NCBI RefSeq assembly: GCF_964275005.1
Contig: NC_092701.1
Span: forward strand, 34,848,520-34,912,519
Direction: 5' to 3'
DNA from: Diadema setosum
Taxonomy: Eukaryota; Echinodermata; Echinoidea; Diadematoida; Diadematidae
DNA: 64,000 nucleotides
This document shows positions 20,601 through 32,473 of the stretch, in pieces (position 1 is the first letter of the stretch; every line of letters starts with the position of its first letter). A model generated the notes under the pieces. It worked only from the letters and a program-made list of their open reading frames with translations, made no database searches and had not been told where the DNA came from. The position numbers were made by a program, and so were the translations under genes.

Positions 20601-23600
20601 CCAAGGCCAAGGCCCACCAGGCAAAGGGAGAGGTGGGTACAAGTGTGGCTGAACTATGTCCTTGTCTCTGTTTGTCATCTTATTGCCGTGTCATGGAACA
20701 TGCAACGACCCATTCAAGTCTGTCGATAGAAGCGTCACCTTCTTTCAGAACGTTTGAGACAACATGTTGTAACTGTAGGACTCTGAATTAGCTTATAAAG
20801 TTTGGAATTATTATCAAAGATGCCGTAGGGTAGCATTGAGTTTGGGATTGGGGATGATGGTGACAGAAACAAAGAGCAGGACGGGCAGTTTTGTTTGTGA
20901 TCAAACCACGTCTTTCCCCTTCTCCACACACTGGGATTTATACTAAAAATCAGTGTGTTAGGAAGATGGAACTCTTCACAATGACAGTGTTACAAGGAAT
21001 GTACAAGTGACACGTTACTATGCAGTACTCGTCACATGGTCCTTGCATTATGTAATCATCTACTTGTTCCAACAGTATGGTATTTGAATATCGCATATGA
21101 ATTGGGTGAGCTGCAATGTACACAGTCACTTGCTGAACTTGTTCAACTAGAAACTGGCCATCGATTAATTTCCTTGTCAAAGAGATCCCTCACAATGTAC
21201 CACTTTCATTCATAACTCTGACCTTTCAGCCTGTGCCAACGCCTGTGTGGGTGGAGTTGATCCAGAACCGGGTGAAGCTCTTTGACTGTGTGAGGAAAGG
21301 CTGGGTGTTTGATGGGTTTCCAGATACAAGAGAACAGGCATTGGCCCTGCAGGAGATCGGTGTCAGCCCCAAGCACTTTGGTAAGGCTATCCTCCTGTGA
21401 CACACCCAGTTTCTAGCTGTTGCAAGGTTGTATACAGGTATAGAGTACTGAAGTGTGACATCATAGCCATTTATTGCCATGGACTCTGGTTCTAAATAAC
21501 CTCATGTAACCTGAATATCAGCAAACACAATGGTTGCTATCCATCCTCATACCTGGTTCCAACCCACTGCCTGAAGCCTTGTGCAAGGGTATTTCTTGTG
21601 GAACCAGCACCAAGTTTTAACGAAAGACTGTCTAACGAAAGAATGTCTACAGAACTGTGAACATAAAATTGGTATTCATTTTTGGATGTTTCACCAAGAA
21701 TTTGTTGTGCTTAAATCATGTGGAAAATGTTAATGTCACATTTCATTCAGTAACTGGATGAAAATGAGCTGTGTAAAATGTTGAATAAGAAATTTTTGAG
21801 ATTTTGTTTTTTAATGCACCATGCAGTCTATTCTGCCTTTGAGTTGAGAATGGTGGTGTGAATTTATGCTAGAAGATTTACTTGATATTTTTCCCTTTCA
21901 GTTATCCTGGAAGCTCCTGATACAGTGCTCATTGAACGGCAAATGGGAAAGAGAATTGATCCAGAAACTGGAGGTTAGTAATACGTAGCACTCAATTATA
22001 TGTGATTTCATCAATTCATTATGGTGATAGAGAACTTAGGAGAAATATATTTTATATTGTGATAAAGTCCCATGTCCACTGGTCAAAAATTCTTGTATGG
22101 ACATGCATTTGTAATAACGTGCAGACCCATCGTGGTATCCTCATACATGTATGCATTGTCCATTGCATATCATTTGCTTCTCTTCTTTCTTGTGTGTGTA
22201 ACTTGAACTTCATTTAGAGAACCTTTTGTTGCATTTGCTGCTGATTGGCATTGTTGGGAATGTGTCATCTTCCAAATTACTGATGTGTCAAAATGGCCTT
22301 TCAGTTGTGCCCAGCTGTTGCAGTTTTCACACTTTAGTGGCTTTGTCAAGCTTTTTTAACAGCTACATTACTATTTTGTTGGGGAAGAGGTAGCTAGCTA
22401 AAAGCCTCTGAAATAGTTTGGTAAGTTTATAGCTTTGCGTAAATGAGAAGCAGACACAAATCGAGTTTCCGAGTAAACAGTCACCTTGAAGGCATTTAAT
22501 GGAACCCAGCTTCAGACCAGATACCCAGCAGTGTGTAGCAGACAGTAACGCTACAGTCACCGAGAGGTGGCGCTATATAACAAGCTTGACTTGTAACATT
22601 GATAATCATTAACAACACTGGCGTGATTGCCTTTCTTTTTTACTCTTTCATTTTTCACCTGAATGATAAAGAAAATATAAAAGCTCTACTTGAGCTTAAC
22701 AAACCATTACCTTTAAAATGAATAAGGGTGTAAACTATTATAACATACAAGTAGTTGCACTGTTCATGACCTATGATACTTTCAAGAGTAAACTGCCATG
22801 AACTATAATAGGCTAGCTGGCTTATAAAAACACTAAGCTAACACCTGAAAATAACAATTACACTAACACCTGACTTAGACACCAAGAGTGTAATCATAAA
22901 AACTTATTGGGTACCGTACGTTTAACAATAACACCAGATACGCATTCTACCATCAATTCTTCTCGTCAACGTTAAAGAAAACAAAAACAATCATGAATTG
23001 TTACAAGTATATAACCATCACATCATACCAATACCTCTCTCAGACGTGCTGACACTGAGTCATACAGTCCTGATTGACATGAAACATACCGTTCAGCAAA
23101 AACAACAAATTTGACAATCATGTACGACCTGATGGGGCAAGCTAGGATGGCATGAAATAAGTAGCTCCTATAAAGGCATAGACTTACACAGTATAAACAA
23201 AAATATGAAATGATGTACAAAATGTTCATGTGGGGACACAGGAAATACACATATCTATATGAAAATAGAATTACATATGCACGTAGCAAAAAACATTGAT
23301 ATGTACGAGTAAAGGTGCAATTAGGGACAGGCACCAAACAGACACCAGAGAAGTAAATATATAAAGGTAACTGGGAAATATTAAGAAGATAAGGGTATGT
23401 GATAATAAACCTGGTATTACATACACTCAGAAACAAGAAGGCGTATGCACCCACTAAAGATATAAGCATCATATGTTATACACAGCACAAAGGGGCAAAT
23501 CACTGAGACATAAGCGGGGTGACTGAAAAAAAATACACCTATAGAACATATCCACAACTAAATTATACGCAGAACATACCAAGACAGCTAGGTGAGAGAC

Positions 23601-26600
23601 AATAAAGATAAACAAGGATGTCATACAAAGACGGATTGGTAGAAATGAAGAATAAACATGATACAAGTACAGCTTAAAAGAAAAACAAAAAACGCCCGTT
23701 TGGGGCACCTCAGAAAAAAGGTTATGTTAAAGGACATAATGTAATAAACCAGATGGGGGAAATGGAATAACATATGTGGCACCAGGATAACATGGCTATA
23801 AGAGAGGTACATTGTAAGGATACACAGTGAGTGAGGGGGGGGGGGGGCATTAATCTGAGGTAGCCAACAGTTCGCACAGAAAATAAAATACATGTACATT
23901 GTATATCATTGATTAATACATCAAATAATCATCAAACCTAGGTGGGAGGCGTCGGGAGCGCTGAGGGCGCCCAGTGGGGGTCACATGGGTGGGGGGACAA
24001 CCTGGACCGTTAATAGTCGGAACAGTGGGGGCAGGTTCCTGGGGCAGAGGGGGAAGGGGGGCTTCAGGAGGGGGCTCCTGCAGGGGGACACACGGGACAT
24101 CTGGCCCAGGAGGCAATGAGAGTTCCTGTGGAATGTCTCTGCAGGTGTCCGGGGGGAGCAAATCTCGCTCGTCATCTGGGGAAAGCAAGTCTGTCTCATC
24201 TTCGTCGGACATCTGGTGCTGGGGAGGAGCCACAGGGGGAACAGGGACCCTCATGCATTGCGATGTCTTTACACGATATGACGATTTTCTGAGCTGAGAG
24301 CCAATGAATTTGCGAATGTTACACCACTTGCCATCTATTGATGTTACAAGGTATCGAGGGCGTGCGGAGGACTTGCTGCGATCTGACCGCAGATAAACAA
24401 GGTCCCCAACTGCGAGAGGGTCATCATTGGGGAGGATGCGGGAGGGAGCCTTGGAACGCTCGCTGTGGGGATGGTTCGAAAGGCGCTGTTCATGTTGTGA
24501 AGAGATGAGGTCTGCATCCGACAGTGGAATTTGGCTGTGCGTGAATTGGTCGCGCTGAGTCCACATTTCACGTGCAGAAAGGCCACGCGAGCGAAGACGG
24601 CTATTGAGTCGGGCAGTGGCGAGGGACAGGGACAAGGATGTCAGTGGTCCTCCGGAGGGCTCATGCCGCAGGATTTCATCTTCGAGTTCACGAATGGCCT
24701 TCTCAGCAACCGGGTTCTTATTGGGATTTTTGGCATGACCTACTTCAATGGAAAGGTGAAACTGGGCGAGCAGGGCATCATCTTGTAAGGAGGCGAAACC
24801 AGGGGCGGGGTCGGTGCGGATGACAGCAGGGGGCCCATCGAGCGGGCGAAGTTCCACACAGAGACGGATCAAGGTATCGCGAAGAGTATCTCTGCGCTCA
24901 TCTGGAAGGAAACAAGTGGCGGTGTAGGAAGTGACACATTCGCGGAGAAGTAAAATCAGTTGTTTTGAGCGCTTGATGACATCAGCGGCGAACGATGTAC
25001 CCACGGCTGCGGGGGGATCGCCAGTGGTCTGAGGGACAACCGTGTGTGGAGCATTCCGCAGGGATGCACACTGATGGCAAGTGTCGGTGACACGTGTGAT
25101 GGCAGAGTCCATGTCCAAGGCAAAAAAATGCCGGTTGACAACGGTCTTGAGTTGGTGGTGGGTGGGATGATCAAGTTGGAGATGGAGTGAAGTAAGCAGG
25201 CCATCAAGAACGCTACGGGGGATGATGATGCACTCGCGAGGTGACAGGAGAGCCTGTTCACGGCGGACAACCAACAGCCCATCTCTAGCTATGGTAGCAA
25301 CACGGAGATAGCGTTTGACGTTTTTGATATTGGTCAGTTTCTTAGAAGGTCGGGTGCCCTGGAGAAGGTGAGCATGAGTGCGTCGCAAGTCTGGGCACTC
25401 AGATTGTATGCTGACCCACGCTGGACGGGAAGTGAAGGGTAACTTCTGCTTCCCTGTGAGCACGTCTGTAGGGGACACTCTGTGAACAACAGAATCCTCT
25501 GTCTGACGAATGAAGAGGCATACCTGACAAGAGGAATCAGTGCACTCTGGGGCATTCCTGCTAGCAAAATCTGACGGAACATTGGCGGATCCAGCCAGAT
25601 GGAGCACGGCACATTGGAACCGGCTAACTGTGGACAGGAAGGTTGACACACGTGGGCTGGCAGAGAACTCACCACGACAGAGTTTTTCAAAAGCCTGTAC
25701 ACAGGGCTTGCTATCTGTGAGAATGCATGGCCGGTGCTTGGACTGCACAATGTACGGGCTGAAATACTTGCAGGATGCTGCAATAGAAAGGGCCTCTATC
25801 TCACATGGGAGCCAAGTAACCTGCCGATCACGAAGTTTGGAGCTAAAGAAACCAGCTACCTGTGGCTTTCCTTGTCGTGTTATGTACAATGTGGCACCAA
25901 TACCATGATCTTTGACAGCACCATCAGTAACAATCCAAAGCTGGTCGGATGGTCGGGGAAGGGTAATGGCACGGGGGGAGGCTAAGGCTTCCTGAGCGGT
26001 CTTGAAAAATGAACGCAGGTCATCGGACCAATCAATGCGATCACTCGACTGACCACCAGCAATTGCGGCGTCCAGTGGTGTGAGGAAGATAGCGCAATGT
26101 GGGAGAACACGGGCGAGCATCTTATATGCCCCAATGAAGGAACGCATTCCTTTCACAGTAGTAGGAGGGGGGCATGAGGCAAGCGCCGCAATGCGATGAG
26201 GGCTCGCTTGTAGGGTCCCTTGGGACCAGATCCAGCCCAGGACAGTGGTAGACTTTGGGCAAATCACAGTCTTACGGGCTGAAAGATGAAGGCCTGACTT
26301 TCGGAGGGCATGCAGGACACGTGACCAATTCTGGAGGAGCTCCTCGGGGGTATCACCACCAATGAACAAGTCGTCTGCAAGTTTCACAACAATACCTTCC
26401 ACAAGTAGATCCCCAAGCACGCGACACATCAGCTCTTCAAGAGCAGTTTCTGAGCCTGGCATGCCCATGGCACAGCGTGTATACACACGGACTCCACGAT
26501 AGGGGGTTGCAACACCACAATACTTCATCGAGGCCTTGGACAGGGGAATTTGATAAAAAGCATTGGTGAGATCTGTGGCAATGAGATGTTTCCATTGACC

Positions 26601-29600
26601 AATTTTTCTGAGGGTGGAATCCACATCAGGCATAAGGGAGGGCTGAGGCTTGGCATAACGGCCTACATCGGCAAAAGCTGTGACAAGGCGGAAGCCGCCG
26701 TTGGCCTTCTTCACAAGGAAGGATGGATTCAGGTACTCAACAGAGATGCCCACATCTTCTGGGCGAGCAAAGACACCCTGTTGTTCTAGTTCATCGAATT
26801 TCTCTTGGAGATCAACCAAAGAGTTACGGGAGTAAAGTGGCAAGCGACCCTTGCGTTGGGGAGGCTGAACCGGGCCCATGTTGACAACGGCCTCAAACGG
26901 GCCAACAGCACCATTATACCCAGTGAAGGCAGGGTCAAAAACATCATCGAACTCCGCATGGAGAGACTGAAAGTCATGTTTCGTACCAATGGGGATAATG
27001 CAATCAGGATCGAGCAATATTGGGTCAGAAAAACGATGCTCAGTATCACGTGAGACACCACTGGGCACGGGCCTATCGGGTACACGGGGGAGGTCATCAG
27101 ACTGAGGCTCTGAAGGAACGTAGACCGGACGGACCTGGCAGAAATGTTCATGTTTACGGATCAGGCGGGGTTGAGGCGTAAGATTAGGGATACGCACTTT
27201 GCCTGCTACACTGGAGACCATGCACGGTTCAGGCCAAGATGGATCAGTTGGGGGAACACCTTTCTGAGGGACAATCCTGGGCTCAAGGGCAAGTGTGTCA
27301 TGAGACAGTAGCTCATCAGGAACTGACAGCTCGACGAATTCACCAGGCAAAAGCACAGTAGACTGAGATGGGGCACGAAGGACATGAGCACGGCGAACTG
27401 CATGTGTCGCATTGTCCGAAGGCCTGCGAGAACCATATGAAATGATCATGTCATCACCCACACACACCTGGCGTTTAGCAGGACGAACCGACACATCATT
27501 GTGCTCCATGAATGGGGTACCTGCGAGTACTTCTACATCAAGATTATCAATGACCAAACCCTCAAACACGAATGACTTGCCGTCACGAGTGAAGGACAGA
27601 GTGGTCTCCCCAACAACATCAAGGGGGGAAGACCCATCGGCTTGATGAGCAGACTGCGAGCTGGGTTTTATGACACCCTGGAGGGACTGGACAGTAGAAG
27701 CTCTGATCATGTTACCAGTAGCACCACTGTCGACAGTGATGCGAACGACCTGGTGCCCGCAAAACGCATCAAAATATGGAGACTGACGGACCTGGACTCT
27801 GAGGGCCGATGAAGAGTCGCTGGTAGCCGTATCATCCTTCAGAGGGACAGGCTCAGACAGGTGGACCTGTTCAACTTGGCACAAATCATCAATCTCATCA
27901 TCAGACTCTAAAATATGTGCAACCTGGCGGGCCTTAGCAATGAATCGCCTGTCTGCTTCGGGTAAGTACGTACACTCACTTAAATAATGAGTGTCTGGCC
28001 GGCGCGCTTCACGACAGAGAGGACAGTATTTACTGTTGCGCTGGGGGGTGCGAGTCTGCAGATTGCGGCGACTGCGGGGCATTGGAGCACGCTGGGGGCG
28101 TAGGCCTACAGGGCGCGGGGAAGGGGAGGTCAGGGTGCGCATAGCACGAGAACTCTCTGTGGTGTGGATTTCATCCAAAAGACTATCTAATGCCTGAGAG
28201 ATTTCGGGTTTCAGTGAAGCTAGGGTACGAGAGCGCAATTCTGTCCCGTAGCGCTGCTTGACCAGGCGAGGAAGATCTGAATGAATGAGTTGGAGCCAAG
28301 TGAGGACGATAAGGTTTTCCAACGTGGGAGTAAGCTCCTCATCTTCGCTAACACGCTTACCATGGTGAGTTATGCCACCTGCGGATGTGAGCAGGTTGTC
28401 TTCGATAAAGGCCACCACCCTTTGGTAGAGGTCCTCAGGACGCTCATCCGGCTCTAGTTTGATGTCACTGAAATCAAGAAAGTGAGCGCCGGTACTTTGA
28501 AACCCATAATGAAGCCTGATCTTCCCCCAAATATCGTTGAGGGAGGTGGAAGTCTTGACTATGGAATTGCGTGAGATAATGGGACAATAATTAGCAATCT
28601 GTCCGAGCATAAGCTCAAGCATACTGGCTTTCTGGTGTGCTGATTTTCGAGGCCCAGTCGGGACGCTTTCTGGGTCATCAACAAAGCCACGGAGTGGGCA
28701 AGATTTAGATTTTTGAGCCCATGAGCAATCATCATCTAGGAACGGCGCAAAATTTGAGTCTAGGGTGAGAGTGTACACTAAGTTTTGTCGCCAATTTTCG
28801 AATGAATTGACTGTTTCACGTTTGGTGAGACACCATTGCTTGGGTGCTCTTGGAGCTGAGGCCATCACTAAAGCCTATAGGTGGGACCGTAATGTAAGAG
28901 AAAAACAAGGAACTTACACCAACTCTGGATCGTTGGCCGATTTGGAGCTCAGCAAGCTTAACGTCTGCTTGTGCAGGTGAAAACAAATCCTCAGGAGTAG
29001 GTAACGTTTCCAGAGCTGCCACCACGTAAATGAGAAGCAGACACAAATCGAGTTTCCGAGTAAACAGTCACCTTGAAGGCATTTAATGGAACCCAGCTTC
29101 AGACCAGATACCCAGCAGTGTGTAGCAGACAGTAACGCTACAGTCACCGAGAGGTGGCGCTATATAACAAGCTTGACTTGTAACATTGATAATCATTAAC
29201 AACACTGGCGTTGTGCACTGGCATTTACATGTCTAAAAGCAAAGTTAAATAAATTCACCTGTGAATCTAACTGGTAGAGACAAAAATGTGCAACTGAATG
29301 GAAATGTGACACCATTTGTGTCTGCCAACACCAAGCAGAATTTCCCTCTTACCTCCTTCACCTCCTTCACTTCCCATCACCCAGACGTGTACCACACAAC
29401 ATTTGACTATCCAAGCAGTGCAGATGTGGAGAGGCGACTCGTTGAGCCCCCTGAAGGGTGCGGCGAGGCGGCCATGGTTGACCGCCTGGTCCTGTACCAC
29501 CGATTCATCCCTGGCCTGCAGACAGCCTTTGAGAAGTACACCAAGGCCATCAATGCTGACCAGCCCAAAGCTGATGTTTACTCGCAGGGTACGGAGAAGA

Positions 29601-32473
29601 GTCATCACACATTGTTCTCACATTGTTCATTGATTTACTTCACTTTACAGCAGTTTTCATTTCTGTGTTTCCTTCCATAACAAGAATTGCCATTCCGTTA
29701 TTTTTTTTGCGTAGTATCTTTAGCAAATGTCATCCTCTGATCCGTATGATTTTTGTCATGTTTTCTGTTTTCTGCAGCATGATGTAATCATTTGTTGATT
29801 AATCATATCAAAATGGGAAAAAAAATGCTTGAAATGTGCCCAAAGAAATCCCCCCCCCCCCCCTTTTATGGAGGTGTTTTCACCTGATCAATATGAAGCA
29901 TTCCTGTCCCTTTCCTATGGTGTACCCTTGCATTGTTCTGATTTATTTTCATTCCTCACCGCAGTGACCACCTTTTTGAGCTCCAAGCCACGGTCGCTGG
30001 CCCCGCACAACCCCCGCATCATTCTCCTTGGCCCTACAGGCAGTGGCAAGAGTGTCCAGGCTGCCCTCTTGGCCAGCAAATACAACATCATCAATGGTAT
30101 GTGGACCCCTCTCTCTCTCCTCCTTTGTCCCCACTAGGCCTGTGTCAGTACGTAATGTAGCTGAGACTCACGAGTAGTGACTGATCCTGCTCCAAATGGC
30201 AATTCCGTCACATCTACTCATGATAACATGCAATTCTTTTGTTTTTCTCTCTTTTTTATCACTTTCTTCTCTGTTTTTTTGTTGTTGTAATGCTTATGAT
30301 AAGTAGCAATCATTTACTCTATTTCACCATTGTTTTGATATTCATGACTTTATTGTGGCCCTTTAAGAAAATCCAAACTCAATCATTTTAAGTTGTCTAA
30401 CCTGCTATAATTGAAAGTGTTAAGTGACCATGCTGTGTAATAGAAAGCACAACTGACAACTGTTCTGCAAAGAAATTAGTGCGAATATACACAGCACAAG
30501 TACAGTGCTTTACAGTACATTACTTGATAAATAATGATGTTCAGTACACAAAGTTTTGTGATAGTGAAAACTTAACACTTATAAGTCAAGTAGCATGTTT
30601 CTGTATTTAAGCCTTTAACTGTCTCAGCCAAACTGTTATCATACATCAATTTCAGTAACAACAAACATACATGGAGTGAAGACTTGAACCTCTATGTCCT
30701 TATGTATTTTTTATTGTCTGTTTGTCTCTCTAGTTTCATCAGGACAGCTTGTCAAAGAGGCCATCTCTAACGAGTCCAAGATCGGAGAGGCTATCAAGCC
30801 ATACGTTGAGAGGAACATGCTTGGTGAGTCACTATCAGTCAGGGGAATTCAAAACTATTATCAAATAGTTTTGATATCTGTTTGTTGACTATCATTAAAT
30901 AGTTTTGTTTTTGTCTTTTTTTGTCTTTTTTTTTGTTCATTCTGCTAACCAGACTGCTTGGCCAGTTACTAAAAGGCCTCGAGTGGTGACTCGCCTAAAC
31001 ATTTAAGCGCTTATGACAATAACAAAAAAAATGAATGTCAATATCATTCTTTGACCAGGTACATGAAATGGTTAAAAGAAAATGATTAAATAAAATAAAT
31101 GTATTTAAAAAAGGGCACCCACACACACACAACAACAACAACAACAATCATCATAGAGCGTATGGATCACAGATGAAAGTGTCTGGGTAGGTTGTTGCCT
31201 ACAATGATCACAAATATGTCACATGGTTGATCAATGCAAAGGAGTTCATGTTTTCATCTTTCTCTCTCCCCTCACTCATTAGTGCCTGATAACCTGATGC
31301 TGAAAATTCTGGATGAGAGGCTGAGCCAGATTGACTGTTCCACACGAGGCTGGGTGCTCCGAGGGTTTCCCCGGACGAGGGAGCAGGCTGAGAACCTCAC
31401 GGCAGCTGGACACGAGCCAAACAGGTGAGATGTGGAGTTGAGAAAGAAGCCAACTTTTCTTTGCTGCTGTAGAAAAAGCATGCTCTTGCAGCTACTACTG
31501 GCTAGGCTTAGTCTAAGAAATTTTGCTGTTCTATAATTTGCAATGACATGTAAATAAAGCAGGGCTCAACATTAAGAATGGCCTGGAGCCACTAAAAATT
31601 GATGTCGGGCCAACAAATTGCCACCAAGATTATATTTTGATGGCCCGATTGGGCAGCTAAGATTCAAAATGGATTGTTATGTTTCCTTTTTATAATGGGC
31701 CAATACATTCCTTTTTTGGGCCGCCAAATTTCTGAATTTAAGATTTTAGCTGCCCGAATGAGTCATTTGAGAAAATTATTAGTGTCGAGCCCTGAATAAG
31801 ATGAAAGAAAACTTCAATGAAATTGCTGAAAGTGCTCTTGTATTCACCATCAGAGGTATAACATGTTTTTTTTCTCTTCTGTCATCTGAACGCTGGGAGT
31901 CATTGTTATTTCCTTTGCAAGTTCTTGATATCAAAAGTGAGCATCATATTCAATGGCACAAACTTTGTAAGATTATTGTGCAGAAGGAGGAGCTGTGAAA
32001 CAGTGACTGAAAGAAATAATTTACTTTTTTTGTTGAAATATGAATTTTAATCGCATACCATTTCCATTTGTCCTAAAGCTATTTGAATGTATTACCTTTG
32101 TAACTAATTTGTGTATTCCTTTCTCAATGTCCATTTTTCATTCAGAGTGTTCTTCCTTGATGTCCCAAATGATTCTGTCCACGAGCGTCTGACCATGCGC
32201 TCCCTGGACGTCGTCACGGGCAACCGCTTCCATGCCCTGTACAACCCCGCCCCAACGTCGGACATCAAGGAGCGCCTTGCCCAGCACCCGGCCGACTTCG
32301 AGGAGACTATCCGTAATCGCCTGTCTGCGTACTACACCTACGCCGAGGAGATTGGCGAATTCTACGAAGACGCGCAGCACATCAACGCCGACCAGGACCC
32401 CCATACGGTCTTCGAGTCCGTGGAAAGCATGCTGGTCAACCCGTTGCCACGGAAACTACCCGCCCAGGAATGA
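17555..32473 (+). CDS. AK8: Adenylate kinase 8, complete, ten coding exons
   Basis: Nucleoside monophosphate kinase with two tandem adenylate kinase domains, interconverting AMP, ADP and other nucleotides; in animals AK8 is linked to cilia and sperm axonemes. Exons: 17555-17638, 19907-19991, 20469-20632, 21230-21380, 21902-21973, 29385-29588, 29965-30096, 30734-30823, 31283-31424 and 32146-32473. They join in phase with GT-AG ends to 1452 bp, 483 residues (human AK8 has 479). The start [17 protein letters not shown] mirrors the human N-terminus. P-loop 1 is GPPASGKTT (64-72), P-loop 2 GPTGSGKS (276-283). Each domain keeps a GW-V-x-G-P-TREQA block and an Arg-containing LID block ([20 protein letters not shown]). 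Both sites look competent. Intron 5 holds an antisense LTR element, intron 9 a hAT-like MITE; introns 2-4 and 6-8 show nothing else notable. The start ATG is the first with the conserved N-terminus. Confidence 0.95.
17639..19906. other. AK8: AK8 intron 1
   Basis: 2.3 kb. Holds a cluster of TCTAACGTTA palindromic motifs (17995-18230) and a TTAA-flanked foldback (19147-19712); nothing recognised in the remainder, including the slightly GC-richer stretch at 18590-18760. Confidence 0.6.
19147..19712. mobile_element. TTAA-flanked foldback, family K, diverged copy 1
   Basis: Begins TTAAAGGGAACGCAAACCC and ends GGTTTGCGTTCTCTTTAA, with arms of about 200 bp that pair (GTAGAACACATCAATGAAAT against CTGATGTGTTCTACTAGTG). 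The TTAAAGGRRAAC terminus is typical of T2/Kolobok-type MITEs. Related to copies at 50596 and 57090. Confidence 0.65.
19907..19991 (+). CDS. AK8: AK8 coding exon 2
   Basis: [20 protein letters not shown] then QLKRDNND plus one base; a docking/dimerisation-like helix ([13 protein letters not shown]) resembling the regulatory-subunit-like segment before the first kinase domain. Acceptor catacag, donor a|gtaagt. Confidence 0.92.
20469..20632 (+). CDS. AK8: AK8 coding exon 3 (first P-loop)
   Basis: Carries [20 protein letters not shown], the Walker A loop of kinase domain 1 (residues 57-76), and ends in phase 0 at gag|gtgggt. Confidence 0.95.
21230..21380 (+). CDS. AK8: AK8 coding exon 4
   Basis: Encodes [20 protein letters not shown] then [19 protein letters not shown]; the [14 protein letters not shown] block is the conserved core strand and NMP-binding loop of domain 1. 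Acceptor cctttcag, donor ttg|gtaagg. Confidence 0.95.
21902..21973 (+). CDS. AK8: AK8 coding exon 5
   Basis: 72 bp encoding [20 protein letters not shown] then PETG, the strand and LID arginine region of domain 1. Acceptor ccctttcag, donor gag|gttagt. Followed by the large intron with the LTR element. Confidence 0.93.
22438..22624 (-). repeat. 3' LTR of the retrotransposon
   Basis: Partner of 29025-29211, same 187 bp in direct orientation. Ends do not follow the usual TG...CA rule clearly, so edges are set by the extent of identity. Confidence 0.88.
22625..23912. other. Element 3' region between gag-pol and 3' LTR
   Basis: A-rich on the plus strand, T-rich on the element strand. Hydrophobic open frames here (for example 23023-23472, minus) follow from base composition; no recognised protein. 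Confidence 0.5.
22630..22641 (-). other. Polypurine tract of the retrotransposon
   Basis: AAAAAAGAAAGG on the element strand, five bases before the 3' LTR, where plus-strand DNA priming is expected. Confidence 0.5.
23913..28868 (-). CDS. Gag-Pol polyprotein of the Ty3/Gypsy-type element (1651 aa)
   Basis: Single open frame joining gag and pol. Gag-like region 1-270, then a zinc knuckle-like C-x2-C-x8-H-x4-C ([18 protein letters not shown], 282-299). Aspartic protease follows with DSGATGN (380-386). Reverse transcriptase occupies about 670-900, with the catalytic box KLADDLF (829-835). RNase H spans about 975-1105 ([24 protein letters not shown]). The integrase zinc finger HPTHH...CHQC is at 1234-1267 and the D-D-E core at about 1290-1400. 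The proline-rich C-terminus (1550-1651) is of unknown role. A gag-pol fusion without frameshift is known in several Ty3/Gypsy lineages. The fine clade is not assigned. No function for the host is implied. Confidence 0.88.
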   Translation of the reverse strand: MMASAPRAPKQWCLTKRETVNSFENWRQNLVYTLTLDSNFAPFLDDDCSWAQKSKSCPLRGFVDDPESVPTGPRKSAHQKASMLELMLGQIANYCPIISRNSIVKTSTSLNDIWGKIRLHYGFQSTGAHFLDFSDIKLEPDERPEDLYQRVVAFIEDNLLTSAGGITHHGKRVSEDEELTPTLENLIVLTWLQLIHSDLPRLVKQRYGTELRSRTLASLKPEISQALDSLLDEIHTTESSRAMRTLTSPSPRPVGLRPQRAPMPRSRRNLQTRTPQRNSKYCPLCREARRPDTHYLSECTYLPEADRRFIAKARQVAHILESDDEIDDLCQVEQVHLSEPVPLKDDTATSDSSSALRVQVRQSPYFDAFCGHQVVRITVDSGATGNMIRASTVQSLQGVIKPSSQSAHQADGSSPLDVVGETTLSFTRDGKSFVFEGLVIDNLDVEVLAGTPFMEHNDVSVRPAKRQVCVGDDMIISYGSRRPSDNATHAVRRAHVLRAPSQSTVLLPGEFVELSVPDELLSHDTLALEPRIVPQKGVPPTDPSWPEPCMVSSVAGKVRIPNLTPQPRLIRKHEHFCQVRPVYVPSEPQSDDLPRVPDRPVPSGVSRDTEHRFSDPILLDPDCIIPIGTKHDFQSLHAEFDDVFDPAFTGYNGAVGPFEAVVNMGPVQPPQRKGRLPLYSRNSLVDLQEKFDELEQQGVFARPEDVGISVEYLNPSFLVKKANGGFRLVTAFADVGRYAKPQPSLMPDVDSTLRKIGQWKHLIATDLTNAFYQIPLSKASMKYCGVATPYRGVRVYTRCAMGMPGSETALEELMCRVLGDLLVEGIVVKLADDLFIGGDTPEELLQNWSRVLHALRKSGLHLSARKTVICPKSTTVLGWIWSQGTLQASPHRIAALASCPPPTTVKGMRSFIGAYKMLARVLPHCAIFLTPLDAAIAGGQSSDRIDWSDDLRSFFKTAQEALASPRAITLPRPSDQLWIVTDGAVKDHGIGATLYITRQGKPQVAGFFSSKLRDRQVTWLPCEIEALSIAASCKYFSPYIVQSKHRPCILTDSKPCVQAFEKLCRGEFSASPRVSTFLSTVSRFQCAVLHLAGSANVPSDFASRNAPECTDSSCQVCLFIRQTEDSVVHRVSPTDVLTGKQKLPFTSRPAWVSIQSECPDLRRTHAHLLQGTRPSKKLTNIKNVKRYLRVATIARDGLLVVRREQALLSPRECIIIPRSVLDGLLTSLHLQLDHPTHHQLKTVVNRHFFALDMDSAITRVTDTCHQCASLRNAPHTVVPQTTGDPPAAVGTSFAADVIKRSKQLILLLRECVTSYTATCFLPDERRDTLRDTLIRLCVELRPLDGPPAVIRTDPAPGFASLQDDALLAQFHLSIEVGHAKNPNKNPVAEKAIRELEDEILRHEPSGGPLTSLSLSLATARLNSRLRSRGLSAREMWTQRDQFTHSQIPLSDADLISSQHEQRLSNHPHSERSKAPSRILPNDDPLAVGDLVYLRSDRSKSSARPRYLVTSIDGKWCNIRKFIGSQLRKSSYRVKTSQCMRVPVPPVAPPQHQMSDEDETDLLSPDDERDLLPPDTCRDIPQELSLPPGPDVPCVPLQEPPPEAPLPPLPQEPAPTVPTINGPGCPPTHVTPTGRPQRSRRLPPRFDDYLMY
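29015..29024 (-). other. Primer binding site, tRNA-Leu-like
   Basis: Directly inside the 5' LTR the element strand reads TGGTGGCAGC, complementary to a tRNA 3' end GCTGCCACCA, as in several eukaryotic leucine tRNAs. Position and TGG start are typical of LTR elements; the tRNA identity is from memory of tRNA acceptor stems. Confidence 0.6.
29025..29211 (-). repeat. 5' LTR of the retrotransposon
   Basis: 187 bp, CGTAAATGAG...CACTGGCGT on the plus strand, identical by eye to 22438-22624. Contains a TATATAA motif that could act as a TATA box in element sense or antisense. Confidence 0.88.
29385..29588 (+). CDS. AK8: AK8 coding exon 6
   Basis: First exon after the LTR element: [20 protein letters not shown], then the helix [20 protein letters not shown] and [12 protein letters not shown], matching the end of domain 1 in AK8. 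Acceptor cacccag, donor cagg|gtacgg. Phase agrees with exon 5, so the insertion has not disturbed the reading frame. Confidence 0.94.
29965..30096 (+). CDS. AK8: AK8 coding exon 7 (second P-loop)
   Basis: Encodes the linker and [20 protein letters not shown], the Walker A loop of domain 2 (residues 276-283). Acceptor caccgcag, donor aatg|gtatgt. Confidence 0.95.
30734..30823 (+). CDS. AK8: AK8 coding exon 8
   Basis: 30-codon segment [20 protein letters not shown] then [18 protein letters not shown] is the conserved AMP-binding helix start of domain 2. Confidence 0.93.
31283..31424 (+). CDS. AK8: AK8 coding exon 9
   Basis: [20 protein letters not shown] then [20 protein letters not shown]; the [14 protein letters not shown] block parallels that of exon 4. 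Acceptor ctcattag, donor acag|gtgaga. Confidence 0.95.
31560..31794. mobile_element. hAT-like MITE in AK8 intron 9
   Basis: 235 bp with inverted ends CAGGGCTCAACATTAA and TTAGTGTCGAGCCCTG (14 of 16 positions pair). The CAGGG start is typical of hAT elements, and flanking AATAA-type sequence on both sides may be a decayed 8-bp duplication. Confidence 0.6.
32146..32473 (+). CDS. AK8: AK8 coding exon 10 and stop
   Basis: 108 residues from [20 protein letters not shown] through the LID-like [14 protein letters not shown] to [14 protein letters not shown] and TGA; the NPLP-K-P ending is the C-terminus of AK8. This exon is markedly GC-rich compared with the introns. Confidence 0.95.

Larger units (their letters stand above)
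22438..29211 (-). mobile_element. Ty3/Gypsy-type LTR retrotransposon in AK8 intron 5
   Basis: 6774-bp element lying antisense to AK8. Order in its own sense: 5' LTR (29211-29025), primer binding site, one long gag-pol frame (28868-23913), about 1.3 kb without a recognised gene, polypurine tract and 3' LTR (22624-22438). It looks whole: the main frame is open throughout and the two LTRs are identical by eye over 187 bp, so the insertion is young. The order protease, RT, RNase H, integrase fits Ty3/Gypsy. I could not find a clear target duplication of the usual 4-6 bp. Confidence 0.88.

Noticed and set aside
23023-23472. Hydrophobic 149-residue frame (minus strand) between gag-pol and the 3' LTR
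   Set aside because: The strand is T-rich, which by itself gives Phe/Leu/Tyr/Ile-rich frames; no motif supports a real protein.
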